A stretch of DNA of 64,000 nt from contig JANQOW010000137.1 of assembly GCA_028285595.1 (NCBI GenBank), positions 102,973 to 166,972 of the forward strand, read 5' to 3'. Positions 19,219 through 29,976 of this stretch are shown piece by piece. The DNA is from Hyphomicrobiales bacterium (GTDB lineage Bacteria; Pseudomonadota; Alphaproteobacteria; Rhizobiales; CAJQND01). The translations under genes and the position numbers were made by a program. The notes under the pieces are model-generated. The model made no database searches. It was given only the letters and a program-made list of their open reading frames with translations, and was not told where the DNA came from. How positions within the stretch are numbered: position 1 is the first letter of the stretch; each line of letters starts with the position of its first letter.

Positions 19219-21333
19219 ATGTCAAACCATGAATTTCACAATCGGGTTCTCGATGCGCGGCCCGACAGAATAGACTTTCGCGACAGGCCCTATTCGCCGC
19301 CGCTCGTGTCGCTGCCGGCCTCGTTCCCCTCTGAGGAAGAGATCTCCCACTATCTGCCCGAATATCACCGGACGTCAAAGATCCTTGATCAGGGCCGGGA
19401 AGGGGCGTGTACGGGCTTTGGGCTTGCGGCGGTCATCAACTACACCCTGTGGGACAACTGGCTGCGCAGGAACGGCGGCGACCTGGAGGCGGGGGACCGC
19501 CCGGAGCATGTCAGCCCTTGGATGCTCTATGACAATGCACGGGTCTACGATGAATGGGAGGGGGAGGATTATTCCGGATCAAGCTGTCGCGGCGCCATGA
19601 AGGGATGGCACAAGCACGGGGTCTGCCGGTCAGAACTGTGGGAGAAGCGCAGTCGGCGCACTCCCCGACCGGATCCGACCTGGAGTTCGGATGCCGCGCT
19701 GCGCCCGCTGGGAGCCTACTACCGGGTGGATGTGCGCTCGATCAGTGACATGCAGGCGGCGGTCCGCGAGGTGAGGGCCGTCTATTGCTCTGCACGCGTC
19801 CATGCCGGCTGGTGGTTGGAAGGCCGGCAGCAGACCCAATCCGTCGCGGGTCTGGAACTCCCCCTGATCGAACTCCATGAGAAGATCACCGGCGGACACG
19901 CCTTCGCTGTTGTGGGTTACACGCCTTACGGTTTCATTGTGCAGAACTCTTGGGGGCCAAGCTGGGGCATGAAGGGGTTTGCGGTTCTGACCTATGATGA
20001 CTGGGCGCGCAATGGAGACGATGCCTGGGTGGCAGCGATTGCCGCGCCCATGCGCGTTGCCGAGAAAGTCTCCGTGCCTGCGGCCCGATCGCGCGGCGGA
20101 TCGGAAATGTCCACGTCGACCTTGAGCGCGGCGATCCAGACCACAGCCAGCAAAGGGCCCTGGAGTGAAGCCAAGGCCTATGAGCATTCGGTTGTGATGG
20201 GCAATGACGGCAAGGTGTTGCGGCGCCTTGTGGACACGGCTGACCCGGCCGACAATCTGCGCAAAGTCGTGTTTGAGCTGCCGCAAGCGGCGATCGACAG
20301 CGGCAAGAAACACATTCTGGTTTACGCCCACGGCGGGTTGAACAGCGAAGAAGATGCAATCAACCGTGCCCGCCACCTTGGGCCCTGGTTTGATGCCAAC
20401 GGCATTCACCCGATCTTCCTTGTGTGGCGCACCTCTTTGATGGAGTCCATCGGGCAGATCGGCGGCGACATTGTGGGGCCGTTCCTGAAGCAACGCGAGG
20501 AGATGCGCTCGCGCGGCATTGGAGATCTTGTGGACCGCGCGCTGAACAAGATGCAGAACAAGTTCGACAGCGCCTTCGAGGCCGCCGCGGAGAAGGTTTT
20601 GGGTAAGGCGGTTTGGTCACAGATGAAGCAGAATGCCGAGGCGGCCGCCAACGGGAACGGCGGCACGCGGCAAGTGACCAACATGCTGAAAGAACTGAGC
20701 GCGGCGCAGCCTGATGCGTCTTTCCACATGCTGGGGCATTCTGCGGGCTCAATCCTGCTGGGCCACATGCTGGACGACATGAACCCGGACATCAGGCTCG
20801 GCACGTTCGGGCTTTATGCGCCCGCCTGTTCATTGCGCTTTGCGGTTCGGCACTTTGGTGGCGCCTTGCGCAAAGGCGTGTTGGCACCGGGCCAGCTTCA
20901 TGTGGACAATCTAACCGATCAAAATGAGCGTGATGACACGGTGGGGCCTTACGGCAAATCATTGCTCTACCTTGTGAGCCGGGCGTTCGAAGATCCTCGC
21001 AAGATGCCTCTTATGGGGTTTGCGAAATGCTGGGATCCGAAGACCAGCGATCTGAAGGAGCTCAAGGAGCAGTTCGGCGCAGACTTTGCCGACAGTCATA
21101 TCAAGGACATTCGGGACTGGGACGCGATTGCTGATCAGTTCGGCGTGAAGCACACGGCGCATAAGCAAAAGCAGGTTGTGACCAGGATCTCGACAAATGA
21201 CGCCGAGGAACTGAAAATCGACATTGCGCATGGCAGCTTTGACAATGATATCGCGGTCGTCAGCGGCTCGGTGGCCAGAGTGTTGGGGCAATCCAAACCC
21301 AGAGTTCCCATCACGAATTTGGTAGGGTATTAG
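19219..21333 (+). CDS. Papain-family (C1) peptidase fused to an alpha/beta-hydrolase domain
   Basis: This 704-residue protein has a papain-like N-terminal half with a complete triad: Cys64 in REGACTGFGLA, His227 in GGHAFAVVGY, and Asn243 in QNSWGPSWGMKGF. A linker then leads to an alpha/beta-hydrolase-like half with the early HILVYAHGGLNS strand and a serine nucleophile at 508 in LGHSAGSILLGHML. There is no signal peptide. ATG 19219 is preferred to TTG 19165. The upstream 235 bases are AT-rich, unlike the neighbours. Either half could be the catalytic unit; the target is unknown. Confidence 0.75.
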   Translation: MSNHEFHNRVLDARPDRIDFRDRPYSPPLVSLPASFPSEEEISHYLPEYHRTSKILDQGREGACTGFGLAAVINYTLWDNWLRRNGGDLEAGDRPEHVSPWMLYDNARVYDEWEGEDYSGSSCRGAMKGWHKHGVCRSELWEKRSRRTPRPDPTWSSDAALRPLGAYYRVDVRSISDMQAAVREVRAVYCSARVHAGWWLEGRQQTQSVAGLELPLIELHEKITGGHAFAVVGYTPYGFIVQNSWGPSWGMKGFAVLTYDDWARNGDDAWVAAIAAPMRVAEKVSVPAARSRGGSEMSTSTLSAAIQTTASKGPWSEAKAYEHSVVMGNDGKVLRRLVDTADPADNLRKVVFELPQAAIDSGKKHILVYAHGGLNSEEDAINRARHLGPWFDANGIHPIFLVWRTSLMESIGQIGGDIVGPFLKQREEMRSRGIGDLVDRALNKMQNKFDSAFEAAAEKVLGKAVWSQMKQNAEAAANGNGGTRQVTNMLKELSAAQPDASFHMLGHSAGSILLGHMLDDMNPDIRLGTFGLYAPACSLRFAVRHFGGALRKGVLAPGQLHVDNLTDQNERDDTVGPYGKSLLYLVSRAFEDPRKMPLMGFAKCWDPKTSDLKELKEQFGADFADSHIKDIRDWDAIADQFGVKHTAHKQKQVVTRISTNDAEELKIDIAHGSFDNDIAVVSGSVARVLGQSKPRVPITNLVGY

Positions 21334-21451
21334 ACCTGGCGCTCAAGATCTCGTGTGAGAAAAGGGCCATCCCATTCGTGGTCAAATGTGATACGAAGCC
21401 TGCGCGCACTCCTCGCGCACCACCTCCTTCAGTGTCTGAGAAAGAGCAAAC

Positions 21452-22822
21452 ATGGCTGAGTATGATTTTGACCTGTTCGTTATCGGTGCCGGTTCTGGCG
21501 GCGTTCGGGCCGCGCGGATGGCCGCAAGCCACGGCGCCAGCGTGGCGGTGGCTGAGGAATACCGGGTGGGTGGCACCTGCGTGATCCGGGGCTGTGTGCC
21601 CAAGAAGCTTTTCGTCTATGCCAGCCATTTCCCGGAATATGTGGAAGATGCGGCAGGCTATGGCTGGTCCATAGCCCCTGGCGGCTTTGATTGGACGACG
21701 CTTAAGGACAACAAAGACAAAGAGATCGATCGGCTGAACGGGATTTACATCCGCAACCTGGAAGCCTCCAGGGTCAAGATCATCCAATCGCGCGCGACAT
21801 TGAAGGATGCCCACACGGTTAGCCTGGAGAGCGAGGGGACGAGCGTTACCGCCAAACATATCCTGATTGCCACCGGCGCCACGCCCTTTGTGCCGGAGTT
21901 CCCAGGGTCCGAACACGCCATTACCTCCAACGAGGCGTTTCATCTGGATGCTCTGCCGGAGAAGGTCATAGTTGTGGGCGGCGGTTACATTGCTGTTGAG
22001 TTTGCCGGCATTTTCAACGGGTTAGGGCTACAAACCACCCAGCTCTACCGGGGCCCGCAGATCCTGCGCGGATTTGACGATGATCTAAGAGACAGCCTGG
22101 CCGACGAGATGCGGGCGAAAGGCATTGATGTGCGCACACAAAGCGATATCGCGAAGATCGAGCCCTCCGGTTCTGGCTACGTGGCCACGCTCAAATCGGG
22201 CGAGACCCTTGAGGCCGGGCTGGTGATGTATGCCACCGGCCGGGTGCCCAACACGGCGGGCCTTGGCTTGGAAGAGGCAGGCGTTGAGCTGAACGATAAT
22301 GGAGCGGTTGCGGTGAATGCCTACTCGCAAACCTCCGTGCCCAACATCTATGCGGTGGGCGATGTGACCGACCGGATGAACCTGACACCCGTGGCCATTC
22401 GCGAGGGCGCGGCGTTTGCAGAAACGGTCTTCAACAATACCCCCACCGCGGTGGATCATTCCAACATCGCCACAGCGGTCTTTTCCCAACCGGAAATCGG
22501 CACCGTGGGGCTGACGGAAGCGGAGGCGCAGGAGAAGTATGGCGAGTTGGACATCTACAAGTCCCGCTTCCGGCCCATGAAGTTCATTCTGCCGGGGCGC
22601 GAGGAGAAGATGATGATGAAGCTCATCGTCGATGCGGCCTCCGACAAGGTGGTGGGCTGCCACATTCTGGGGCCTGATGCCGGCGAAATGGCTCAGCTCT
22701 TGGGGATCGCGGTGAAGATGGGCGCCACCAAGGCTGATTTCGACGCCACCGTGGCTGTTCATCCCACCGCCGCGGAGGAACTGGTCACCATGCGCGAGAA
22801 ATGGACCGCGCCCGCTGGATGA
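21452..22822 (+). CDS. gor: Glutathione-disulfide reductase
   Basis: This 456-residue flavoprotein reduces oxidised glutathione with NADPH. It has the N-terminal FAD motif VIGAGSGGVRAA and the redox-active disulfide Cys43/Cys48 in GGTCVIRGCVPKK. The NADPH-binding GGGYIAVEFAG, the second FAD motif YAVGDVTDRMNLTP and the C-terminal catalytic HPTAAEE (His437) are all present. It stands alone in its orientation with a short upstream gap. Confidence 0.92.
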   Translation: MAEYDFDLFVIGAGSGGVRAARMAASHGASVAVAEEYRVGGTCVIRGCVPKKLFVYASHFPEYVEDAAGYGWSIAPGGFDWTTLKDNKDKEIDRLNGIYIRNLEASRVKIIQSRATLKDAHTVSLESEGTSVTAKHILIATGATPFVPEFPGSEHAITSNEAFHLDALPEKVIVVGGGYIAVEFAGIFNGLGLQTTQLYRGPQILRGFDDDLRDSLADEMRAKGIDVRTQSDIAKIEPSGSGYVATLKSGETLEAGLVMYATGRVPNTAGLGLEEAGVELNDNGAVAVNAYSQTSVPNIYAVGDVTDRMNLTPVAIREGAAFAETVFNNTPTAVDHSNIATAVFSQPEIGTVGLTEAEAQEKYGELDIYKSRFRPMKFILPGREEKMMMKLIVDAASDKVVGCHILGPDAGEMAQLLGIAVKMGATKADFDATVAVHPTAAEELVTMREKWTAPAG

Positions 22823-22922
22823 CTTCCATAAACCATTTGGTGGTTACTCCGAGCCGTGTTTGAATGCCTTGGCTTGATGGATGGGGCCGATTGTCGGCTG
22901 AGACAACATGGAGGAAACATCA

Positions 22923-23195
22923 ATGAAACTGCATAAACTGGGCTGTGGTGCAGCCATGGCTGTCGCGGGCGTGTTCGGACTGTCGTTGGCGCTGACGCCC
23001 GCCTTGCCGATCAGCAATGCCGAGGCGAAGACGATCTATAATTTCAACAAGCCGCAAAAAGCGAAGAAACGCGTGGCCAAACGGCGCCCGAAGCCGGTCT
23101 CCAATTCTCCGTTCTTCTTCTCGCCCGCGTGCCTGATCCCGGGCGGCGGCAGCGTGGTGTGCGCGCATCAGACCCTGACCAAGAAGAAAAACTAG
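22923..23195 (+). CDS. Small secreted basic protein, unknown
   Basis: This is a 90-residue protein with a good ribosome site (GGAGG) before ATG 22923. It has a signal peptide ending near SNAEAKT, then a Lys/Arg-rich stretch (QKAKKRVAKRRPKPV) and two cysteines in SPACLIPGGGSVVCAHQ. I do not recognise the family. The disulfide-capable tail and the signal suggest a small periplasmic or surface protein. Confidence 0.6.
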   Translation: MKLHKLGCGAAMAVAGVFGLSLALTPALPISNAEAKTIYNFNKPQKAKKRVAKRRPKPVSNSPFFFSPACLIPGGGSVVCAHQTLTKKKN

Positions 23196-23222
23196 CAACC
23201 GCCGGCCACGTTAACGTCATTG

Positions 23223-23251
23223 GGGCCGCTTACCGTTGGGCTGAGCGGCCC
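23223..23251 (+). terminator. Hairpin after the small secreted protein gene
   Basis: GGGCCGCT and AGCGGCCC form a perfect 8-bp stem with a 13-base loop, 28 bases after the stop. There is no T-run, so it is a probable rather than proven terminator. Confidence 0.4.
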
Positions 23252-23296
23252 GATTCGTCTTGACCTGAATCGCCAGTGCATATCTGGTCGGTGTTT

Positions 23297-23857
23297 ATGA
23301 GTAAGATTCAAAACGTTTGCGTGTATTGCGGCTCAGGGCCGGGGATTGACCCGGTTTATGCCAGCGCAGCTCACACCTTGGGGCGCCTATTGGCCGAGGC
23401 CAAGGTCGGGCTGGTCTATGGCGGCGGTTCACTCGGCCTGATGGGGATCACAGCGAAGGCGACCCTGGAGCACGATGGCCATGTCACCGGCATTATCCCG
23501 GAATTTCTGATCAAGCGGGAAATGATGCTGGAGGATGTCCAGGATCTCATTGTCACCGAAAACATGCATGAACGGAAGATGGCCATGTTCGATAAGGCCG
23601 ACGCGTTCGTGGCCTTGCCGGGTGGGGTGGGAACCTTGGAGGAACTCATTGAAATGAGCACCTGGCGCCAGCTTGGGCGTCATACCAAGCCCATAATTCT
23701 GGCCAATATTGCAGGCTTCTGGGATCCTCTCCTGGACCTGCTCAACCATATGCGCTCTCAGGAGTTCATCAGAGCCAATCTTGAGGTGCACCTTGATGTC
23801 GTGAACCGGGCGGAAGACATCTTGCCGACGATCATTGCGCGGGCGGGTGAGAGCTGA
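23297..23857 (+). CDS. LOG-family protein (cytokinin riboside 5'-monophosphate phosphoribohydrolase-like)
   Basis: This 186-residue Rossmann-fold protein opens with VCVYCGSGPG and has VYGGGSLGLMG. It carries the LOG signature LPGGVGTLEELIEMSTWRQL with the family's catalytic arginine and glutamate region (HERK, PGGxGT). LOG proteins remove ribose 5-phosphate from nucleotide monophosphates. The ATG at 23297 gives the normal family N-terminus; a frame extending to 23276 has an ATA-like lead without support. It is followed 13 bases later by the VasI-domain gene. Confidence 0.88.
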   Translation: MSKIQNVCVYCGSGPGIDPVYASAAHTLGRLLAEAKVGLVYGGGSLGLMGITAKATLEHDGHVTGIIPEFLIKREMMLEDVQDLIVTENMHERKMAMFDKADAFVALPGGVGTLEELIEMSTWRQLGRHTKPIILANIAGFWDPLLDLLNHMRSQEFIRANLEVHLDVVNRAEDILPTIIARAGES

Positions 23858-23870
23858 AGACAGACGCTGA

Positions 23871-24716
23871 ATGCAAGGTTATTGGGGCATATGCGGCGCA
23901 CTGATTGGGTTTGCGCTTCTGAACGCACCGGCCCATGGGCAAGATGGGGTTGCGGAATGCGTTCGGATGCAATCGAGCCTTCAACGGCTCGACTGTTATG
24001 ACCGCTTGTTCCGCGGGCCGCTGACCGCACCGGCCGAAACCAAGGCGAACCGGAAGGCCCCACCGCCGCCAACCCCGCCTCCGCAAACCTCACTCACCGC
24101 AGCACCGCCACCCGTAGCAGCGGCGCCACCTGCAGCGGCGGCGCCACCAAAAGCAACGCCGCCGCCGGTCCCTGAGACCATCGTCACCGGCGCCATTCTC
24201 AAAACCAAGCCTGGCGTTGTGGCCAATTCCACCGGCAAGTCCGCGAAGTTTCAAACCCGGCCTGAGCCTGACGCGCCTGAAACGGCGGCCTCCAACTGGG
24301 TGCTGAAAAAAGCTGCCACCGGCACTCTGGTGGCCGCCAGCTCAATGCGGGTGCACCGCAACCTTGTGGGTCACAGATCTCGCCTGACCCTTGAGATCGC
24401 CTGCAGAGACAACACCACCTCCCTGGCGCTGAAGTTCGGTGGCAATATCGTGGCCTCGGTGCTGGATACCGCTCAATTGCGGTTTCATGTGGACGATCGG
24501 CCGGCAGTAACCTACCAGTTCTCCGTGGCCGAGGATTTCAAGGCAGTTGGGCTTTGGGGCGGCCAAGAGTCGATCCCCATCATCAAATCGCTGCTGGGTG
24601 CGCGCACCCTGACGGTGGAAGGCGCGCCCTACTTTGCCCGGCCGGTCAAGGCGGGCTTTCCCATCGAGGGGCTGGACGCCACCATTCGGCCCCTGCGCGG
24701 GGACTGTAACTGGTAG
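23871..24716 (+). CDS. VasI/TagO-like domain protein with proline-alanine linker
   Basis: This 281-residue protein has a signal peptide, a CVRMQSSLQRLDCYDRLFRG segment with paired cysteines, and a long Pro/Ala linker (about residues 63-105). Its C-terminal domain is of the type seen in VasI/TagO, the type VI secretion-associated proteins, with ESIPIIKSLLGARTL and a final RPLRGDCNW. No other type VI secretion gene is in the window, so it probably has a secretion-independent role in the envelope. The family call is from the overall pattern only. Confidence 0.6.
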   Translation: MQGYWGICGALIGFALLNAPAHGQDGVAECVRMQSSLQRLDCYDRLFRGPLTAPAETKANRKAPPPPTPPPQTSLTAAPPPVAAAPPAAAAPPKATPPPVPETIVTGAILKTKPGVVANSTGKSAKFQTRPEPDAPETAASNWVLKKAATGTLVAASSMRVHRNLVGHRSRLTLEIACRDNTTSLALKFGGNIVASVLDTAQLRFHVDDRPAVTYQFSVAEDFKAVGLWGGQESIPIIKSLLGARTLTVEGAPYFARPVKAGFPIEGLDATIRPLRGDCNW

Positions 24717-24722
24717 GTGGCT

Positions 24723-25007
24723 TTAGAGCCAACCGCGAGCGGCTGAGTCCGCGGCGATCACGGCAGCATTGCCGAAGATAAGCCCGCCTTGCAGCACAAG
24801 TGTCGGCTTGGCATTCCAGTCACTCTTGGGTCCGCCCACGCTGTCGAACAAGCGGTAGGTCAAGAACAAAGAGTTCATCACCAAGAGAGAAACAATAAGC
24901 GGGATGTCGCCGCCCATGAGCCAAGATGTCAGAAAATCTGTATCCAAGAATGGCCGCACGTTAGCGTAATAAAGCCAGCCGATCCCATCTAGTATCCAAG
25001 TCAGCAT
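24723..25007 (-). CDS. Small membrane protein, unknown
   Basis: This is a 94-residue protein on the reverse strand with two or three hydrophobic stretches (IPLIVSLLVMNSLFL, LVLQGGLIFGNAAVIAAD). GAGAAG lies before ATG 25007; the frame is open to 25061. No family is recognised. It converges on the VasI-domain gene with only 6 bases between stops. Confidence 0.5.
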   Translation of the reverse strand: MLTWILDGIGWLYYANVRPFLDTDFLTSWLMGGDIPLIVSLLVMNSLFLTYRLFDSVGGPKSDWNAKPTLVLQGGLIFGNAAVIAADSAARGWL

Positions 25008-25242
25008 GATCTTCTCACCTGAAACATAAAACCCGAAGCTTTGATACGAAGTATAAACCATCCGGGCCCGGATCGCTCTATCTCGTCTAAAAAGATTGGC
25101 TTCTTGGTTAGAGAGATCTTAACGGACTGCCCCACTTAAGGCGCTGGCCATTCCGGGCGGGGCGAGCTATAAGCCAGCGCCGATTTGCGCTATACTGCGT
25201 AAGCGGGCGGCGTGGGTTGGTTCGAGGTGAAAGGGTTTGCAC

Positions 25243-26631
25243 ATGGCTGAGCAATGGTCTCCTGAAAGTTGGCGCGAGAAGCCGGGTCTTCAGATGCCGG
25301 CTTATGAGGATCAAGACAAACTGGCATCCGTTGAAGCTGAACTGGCCACCTTTCCCCCGCTTGTATTTGCAGGTGAGGCACGCAAGCTGAAGCGCAAGCT
25401 TGCCAAGGTCGCCGCCGGAAAGGGTTTCCTTCTGCAAGGAGGAGACTGTGCGGAGAGCTTTGCTGAACATTCCGCCGATGCGATCCGCGACACGTTCCGC
25501 CTGTTTCTGCAGATGTCTGTGGTGCTGACCTATGCGGCCTCTTCGCCTGTGGTGAAGGTGGGACGCATTGCCGGTCAGTTCGCCAAGCCGCGCTCGTCCG
25601 ACATGGAGACCGTGGACAATGTGGAGCTGCCGAGCTATCGCGGCGACATCATCAACGATATCGACTTCACGGCGGAAGGCCGCGTGCCCGATCCTGACCG
25701 GCAGCTTCTGGCGTACCGGCAGTCGGCGGCCACGCTCAACCTGATCCGCGCGTTCGCGCAAGGCGGCTATGCCAACCTGGAGCACGTGCACCGCTGGACC
25801 TTGGGTTTCCTGGCCGATACGCCGCAATATGAGAAGTACCAGGAACTGGCCGATCACATCACTGAAACCATGGACTTCATGCGGGCCTGCGGCATTAATG
25901 CCGACACGGTGCCTCAACTGCGGCAGACCGATTTCTTCACCTCGCATGAGGCTCTGTTGCTCGGATATGAGCAGGCGTTGACCCGGGTGGATTCCACCTC
26001 CGGCGACTGGTACGCCACCTCCGGCCATATGGTGTGGATCGGCGACCGCACACGCCAGCCGGACCACGCCCATGTAGAGTTCTGCCGGGGTATTCAAAAT
26101 CCCCTGGGCATGAAGTGCGGGCCCTCCATCGATCCTGATGAGATGCTGAGGCTGATCGACACTCTGAACCCGGACAATGAGCCGGGCCGCATCACCCTGA
26201 TTGCCCGCTTCGGCAACGACAAGGTGGAGGAGTATTTGCCGGCCCTGATCCGCGCGGTGGAGCGGGAAGGCAAGTCCGTGGTGTGGTCGTGCGATCCCAT
26301 GCACGGCAACACGATCAAGGCCTCCAGCGGTTTCAAGACACGGCCGTTCGACCGGGTGCTCGACGAGGTGAAACGCTTCATGGCGGTGCACCAGGCCGAA
26401 GGCACGCATCCGGGCGGTATCCATGTGGAGATGACCGGTAAGAACGTGACCGAATGCATCGGCGGCGCGCGGGAGGTGTCTGAAGAAGATCTCTCAGACC
26501 GCTACCACACCCACTGCGATCCGCGGCTTAATGCCAGCCAATCCTTGGAACTCGCCTTCCTGGTGGCTGAAGAGCTCAAAAAAGCCCGCCGGGACGAGGC
26601 GCCCGATTGGCAGGTGGATGCGGCTGAATAG
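25243..26631 (+). CDS. aroG: 3-deoxy-7-phosphoheptulonate synthase, class II
   Basis: This 462-residue enzyme begins the shikimate pathway by joining phosphoenolpyruvate and erythrose 4-phosphate. It shows class II (plant-type) landmarks: the early [26 protein letters not shown] with the metal Cys, the [12 protein letters not shown] phosphoenolpyruvate site, [11 protein letters not shown], and [19 protein letters not shown] short hairpin follows the stop. The symbol is the usual one but names vary for class II enzymes. Confidence 0.9.
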   Translation: MAEQWSPESWREKPGLQMPAYEDQDKLASVEAELATFPPLVFAGEARKLKRKLAKVAAGKGFLLQGGDCAESFAEHSADAIRDTFRLFLQMSVVLTYAASSPVVKVGRIAGQFAKPRSSDMETVDNVELPSYRGDIINDIDFTAEGRVPDPDRQLLAYRQSAATLNLIRAFAQGGYANLEHVHRWTLGFLADTPQYEKYQELADHITETMDFMRACGINADTVPQLRQTDFFTSHEALLLGYEQALTRVDSTSGDWYATSGHMVWIGDRTRQPDHAHVEFCRGIQNPLGMKCGPSIDPDEMLRLIDTLNPDNEPGRITLIARFGNDKVEEYLPALIRAVEREGKSVVWSCDPMHGNTIKASSGFKTRPFDRVLDEVKRFMAVHQAEGTHPGGIHVEMTGKNVTECIGGAREVSEEDLSDRYHTHCDPRLNASQSLELAFLVAEELKKARRDEAPDWQVDAAE

Positions 26632-26643
26632 GCGCATTGCGGA

Positions 26644-26666
26644 CGGCGGGGCTTGACGTCCCGCCG
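26644..26666 (+). terminator. GC-rich hairpin after DAHP synthase gene
   Basis: CGGCGGG and CCCGCCG form a 7-bp stem with a 9-base loop 12 bases after the stop. No T-run follows, so it is only a candidate terminator. Confidence 0.35.
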
Positions 26667-26861
26667 CGAGCGGCCTAAACCGGCGCCCATGAAACCGGCC
26701 CTGTCTACACCGATCTGCAACATTTGTTGCTGCATTATTATCAGCTAGCGCTCGATCGCTGGCCCGGCCGTTCTGTTCTCCAAATTCCGATTGAACGTAC
26801 CCAGCCAGCGGCCGGAGTGTCTGTAGGTGTGGGTGATGGCCAAGATTTGGGAAAAGGTCAG

Positions 26862-28202
26862 ATGGAATTAAAACTCTACAATACCCTGACGCGCAAAAAG
26901 GCGCCGTTCGTGCCGATCGATCCGAAGAACGTGCGGATGTATGCGTGCGGACCCACCGTCTATGACTTTGCCCATATCGGCAATGCACGCCCGGTCATTG
27001 TGTTTGATGTGCTCTATCGGCTGCTGCGCCATGTGTTCGGGGTGGAGCACGTTACCTATGTGCGCAACATCACCGACGTGGACGACAAGATCAATGCCCG
27101 GGCTGCCGAAGAGTATCCAGATATGGAGATCAACGCGGCGGTGGCAGAGGTGACCTCCAGGACCACCGATCAGTTTCATGAAGACATTGCCGCTCTCGGC
27201 GTGTTGCCCCCCGATGTGGAGCCCACCTGCACCAGTCACATCCCCCAGATGGTGGAGATGATTGAAGTGCTGATCGCAAAGGGCCACGCCTACGAGGCTG
27301 AAGGCCATGTGTTGCTCGACACGGCCAGCGTGCCCAATTACGGCCATCTGTCGGGGCGCTCGCTGGATGAGATGATTGCCGGTGCGCGGGTGGAAGTAGC
27401 GCCCTATAAGCGCAACCCGGCCGACAGCGTGCTGTGGAAACCGTCTGATGACAGTCTGCCCGGATGGCCGTCACCCTGGGGTCGCGGGCGCCCGGGATGG
27501 CACATTGAGTGCTCGGCCATGGCCAAGGAGCACCTGGGCGATGTGTTCGATATCCATGGGGGCGGCATCGATCTGACGTTCCCTCACCACGAAAACGAAC
27601 TCGCCCAGTCGTGCTGCGCCAACGGCACCGACACCATGGCCAGAGTGTGGATGCATAACGGCTTTCTGCAGGTGGAAGGCGAGAAGATGTCCAAGAGTTT
27701 GGGCAACTTCGTTACCATCAACCAATTGCTGCAGGACTGGCCCGGCGAAGTGCTGCGCTACAATATGCTGCGCACCCATTACCGCCAGCCGATCGACTGG
27801 ACCGTGAAGGGGCTTGAGGAAACCGCCAAAACACTGGCGGGCTTCTTTGGCGGCGAAGATCTCTCCCAGTTGGAGGGCAAGTTTGCGGAGCCGGTTCTGG
27901 AGGCTTTGGCAGATGACATGAACACGCCTGCCGCCATCACAGTGCTGCACCAGTTGGACCGTGCCGGCGATCGCCCGGCGCTTCTTGGGAGCCTGAGGGC
28001 CCTTGGGTTTGCAGGTGATCTCACCGACCCGCGGGCGCAAGGTGTCGATGAGGCCTCTATTCAGGCGCAGATCGACCAGCGCCTGGCGGCCCGGGCCGCG
28101 AAGGACTTTGCGGAGGCCGACAGGATCCGCGACGAGCTGGCCGCCCAAGGCATTGCGTTGAAAGACGGGCCCGACGGAACGACCTGGGAGCTGACGCGAT
28201 GA
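26862..28202 (+). CDS. cysS: Cysteinyl-tRNA synthetase
   Basis: This 446-residue class I synthetase shows the HIGH-type motif [10 protein letters not shown] after the zinc cysteine in YACGPTVYD, the further zinc-site [11 protein letters not shown], and [13 protein letters not shown] 26862 gives the normal [16 protein letters not shown] start; an open frame extends 46 codons upstream but is not family-like. The stop overlaps the cimA start by four bases (ATGA), so the two are coupled. Confidence 0.95.
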   Translation: MELKLYNTLTRKKAPFVPIDPKNVRMYACGPTVYDFAHIGNARPVIVFDVLYRLLRHVFGVEHVTYVRNITDVDDKINARAAEEYPDMEINAAVAEVTSRTTDQFHEDIAALGVLPPDVEPTCTSHIPQMVEMIEVLIAKGHAYEAEGHVLLDTASVPNYGHLSGRSLDEMIAGARVEVAPYKRNPADSVLWKPSDDSLPGWPSPWGRGRPGWHIECSAMAKEHLGDVFDIHGGGIDLTFPHHENELAQSCCANGTDTMARVWMHNGFLQVEGEKMSKSLGNFVTINQLLQDWPGEVLRYNMLRTHYRQPIDWTVKGLEETAKTLAGFFGGEDLSQLEGKFAEPVLEALADDMNTPAAITVLHQLDRAGDRPALLGSLRALGFAGDLTDPRAQGVDEASIQAQIDQRLAARAAKDFAEADRIRDELAAQGIALKDGPDGTTWELTR

Positions 28203-29794
28203 GCCGGGAGCGGATCTATCTCTTCGACACCACGCTTCGCGACGGGGCGCAGACGCCGGGGATCGATTTTTCTCTGGAAGAAAAGCGCCATATTGCGGGC
28301 CTGCTGGACGAGCTGGGGTTGGACTATGTGGAGGGCGGCTATCCGGGCGCCAATCCGGTAGACACCCAGTTCTTTGAAGAAAGCCGCACGAAAAGCGCCA
28401 CGTTCACGGCCTTCGGCATGACCAAGCGGGTGGGGCGGTCCGTCTCCAACGATCCCGGCCTGCAAGAGATCTTGCGCGCAAAGGCAGGTGCGATCTGCTA
28501 CGTGGCCAAGGCGTCGGATTATCATGTGCGTGTGGCGCTGGGCTGCACCAATGAGGAGAACCTGGAATCGATCCATGATTCCGTTGAGGCCGCCAGGGAC
28601 GCGGGCAAGGAAGCGCTGGTGGATTGCGAGCACTTCTTTGACGGCTTCAAGTCGGACCGCGACTATGCGCTTGCCTGCGCCAAGACCGCCTATGAGGCCG
28701 GGGCGCGGTGGGTGGTGCTGTGCGACACCAATGGCGGGACGTTGCCGCACGAGATTGCCGAAATCGTCGGTGAGGTGACCAAGGTCGTGCCCGGTGATCA
28801 TCTGGGCATTCACGCTCATGACGATACCGGCAACGCGGTGGCCAATTCGCTGATGGCCGTAAAGGCGGGCGTGCGGCAGGTGCAGGGTACGCTGAACGGC
28901 ATTGGCGAGCGCTGCGGCAATGCCAATCTGGTGTCGATCATCCCGACACTGGCGTTGAAGCCGGCCTACGCAAATGAGTTTGAGATTGGTCTCAATGCGG
29001 ATCAGGTGCGCGAGCTCACGCATGTGAGCCGGGCGTTTGACGAACTGCTCAACCGGGCCCCGGACCGTCAGGCGCCTTATGTGGGCGAAAGCGCCTTTGC
29101 CACGAAGGCCGGGATCCATGCCTCGGCCATCCTGAAAGCGCCGGAGACCTATGAGCACATCGTGCCGGGCGAGGTGGGCAACATCCGCAAGGTTCTGGTG
29201 TCCGATCAGGCGGGCAAATCGAATCTCCTGGCTGAGTTGGAGCGGATCGGCATCCAGGTGGACAAGGCTGATAACCGCATCGATGCGCTGCTGCGCGAGG
29301 TCAAGGAGCGTGAGGCCCAGGGCTATGCCTATGACGGGGCGGATGCCTCATTCGCCATGCTGGCGAGGCGCGCGCTGGGGACGGTGCCGAATTATTTCGA
29401 TGTGGATGGATTCCGCGTGATGGTGGAGCGGCGCCACAATGCCAAAGGAGAGTTGGTGACCGTCTCGGAGGCTACCGTGAAAATCACGGTGGATGGGGAA
29501 AGGATGATGAGCGTGGGCGAGGGCAACGGTCCGGTCAATGCGCTCGACAATGCCCTGCGCAAGGATCTGGGACGCTATTCGGAGTTTCTGGAGGATCTGG
29601 AGCTGGTGGACTACAAGGTGCGTATCCTGGATGGGGGTACCGAGGCCACCACGCGGGTTCTGGTGGAAAGCTGCGATGGCGCCGGAAACCGCTGGTTCAC
29701 GGTCGGGGTCTCGGGGAACATTGTGGACGCCTCGTTCCAGGCGCTGATTGACTCCGTGAACTGGAAGCTTATCCGCGACGGCGCAAAGGCTTAA
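28199..29794 (+). CDS. cimA: (R)-citramalate synthase
   Basis: This 531-residue enzyme condenses pyruvate and acetyl-CoA to citramalate, the entry to threonine-independent isoleucine synthesis. It has the HMGL-like TIM barrel start [16 protein letters not shown], the metal motif [15 protein letters not shown], and [17 protein letters not shown]-terminal LeuA-type regulatory domain of about 130 residues follows. The length and the YPGANP loop favour CimA over LeuA. It overlaps cysS by four bases. Confidence 0.9.
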   Translation: MSRERIYLFDTTLRDGAQTPGIDFSLEEKRHIAGLLDELGLDYVEGGYPGANPVDTQFFEESRTKSATFTAFGMTKRVGRSVSNDPGLQEILRAKAGAICYVAKASDYHVRVALGCTNEENLESIHDSVEAARDAGKEALVDCEHFFDGFKSDRDYALACAKTAYEAGARWVVLCDTNGGTLPHEIAEIVGEVTKVVPGDHLGIHAHDDTGNAVANSLMAVKAGVRQVQGTLNGIGERCGNANLVSIIPTLALKPAYANEFEIGLNADQVRELTHVSRAFDELLNRAPDRQAPYVGESAFATKAGIHASAILKAPETYEHIVPGEVGNIRKVLVSDQAGKSNLLAELERIGIQVDKADNRIDALLREVKEREAQGYAYDGADASFAMLARRALGTVPNYFDVDGFRVMVERRHNAKGELVTVSEATVKITVDGERMMSVGEGNGPVNALDNALRKDLGRYSEFLEDLELVDYKVRILDGGTEATTRVLVESCDGAGNRWFTVGVSGNIVDASFQALIDSVNWKLIRDGAKA

Positions 29795-29976
29795 GCGCTG
29801 GCGCTGAGGAGAGCGAAGGTCATTTGCCCGCGTCTTGGCGGCAAGTCTCCTCTACATTGATAAATCCGATCAGGCCGGCCACCAATTCCGATTGGCCCGC
29901 GCGGTGCTTACCTTCCATTTAACCGACCAGTGCACCTCCCACCGCACGCACGACAATCGGTTGAAGGACCCAGCCC

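Noticed and set aside
23871..24716. A type VI secretion locus
   Set aside because: Only one VasI-like domain protein is present, with no Tss genes in the window.
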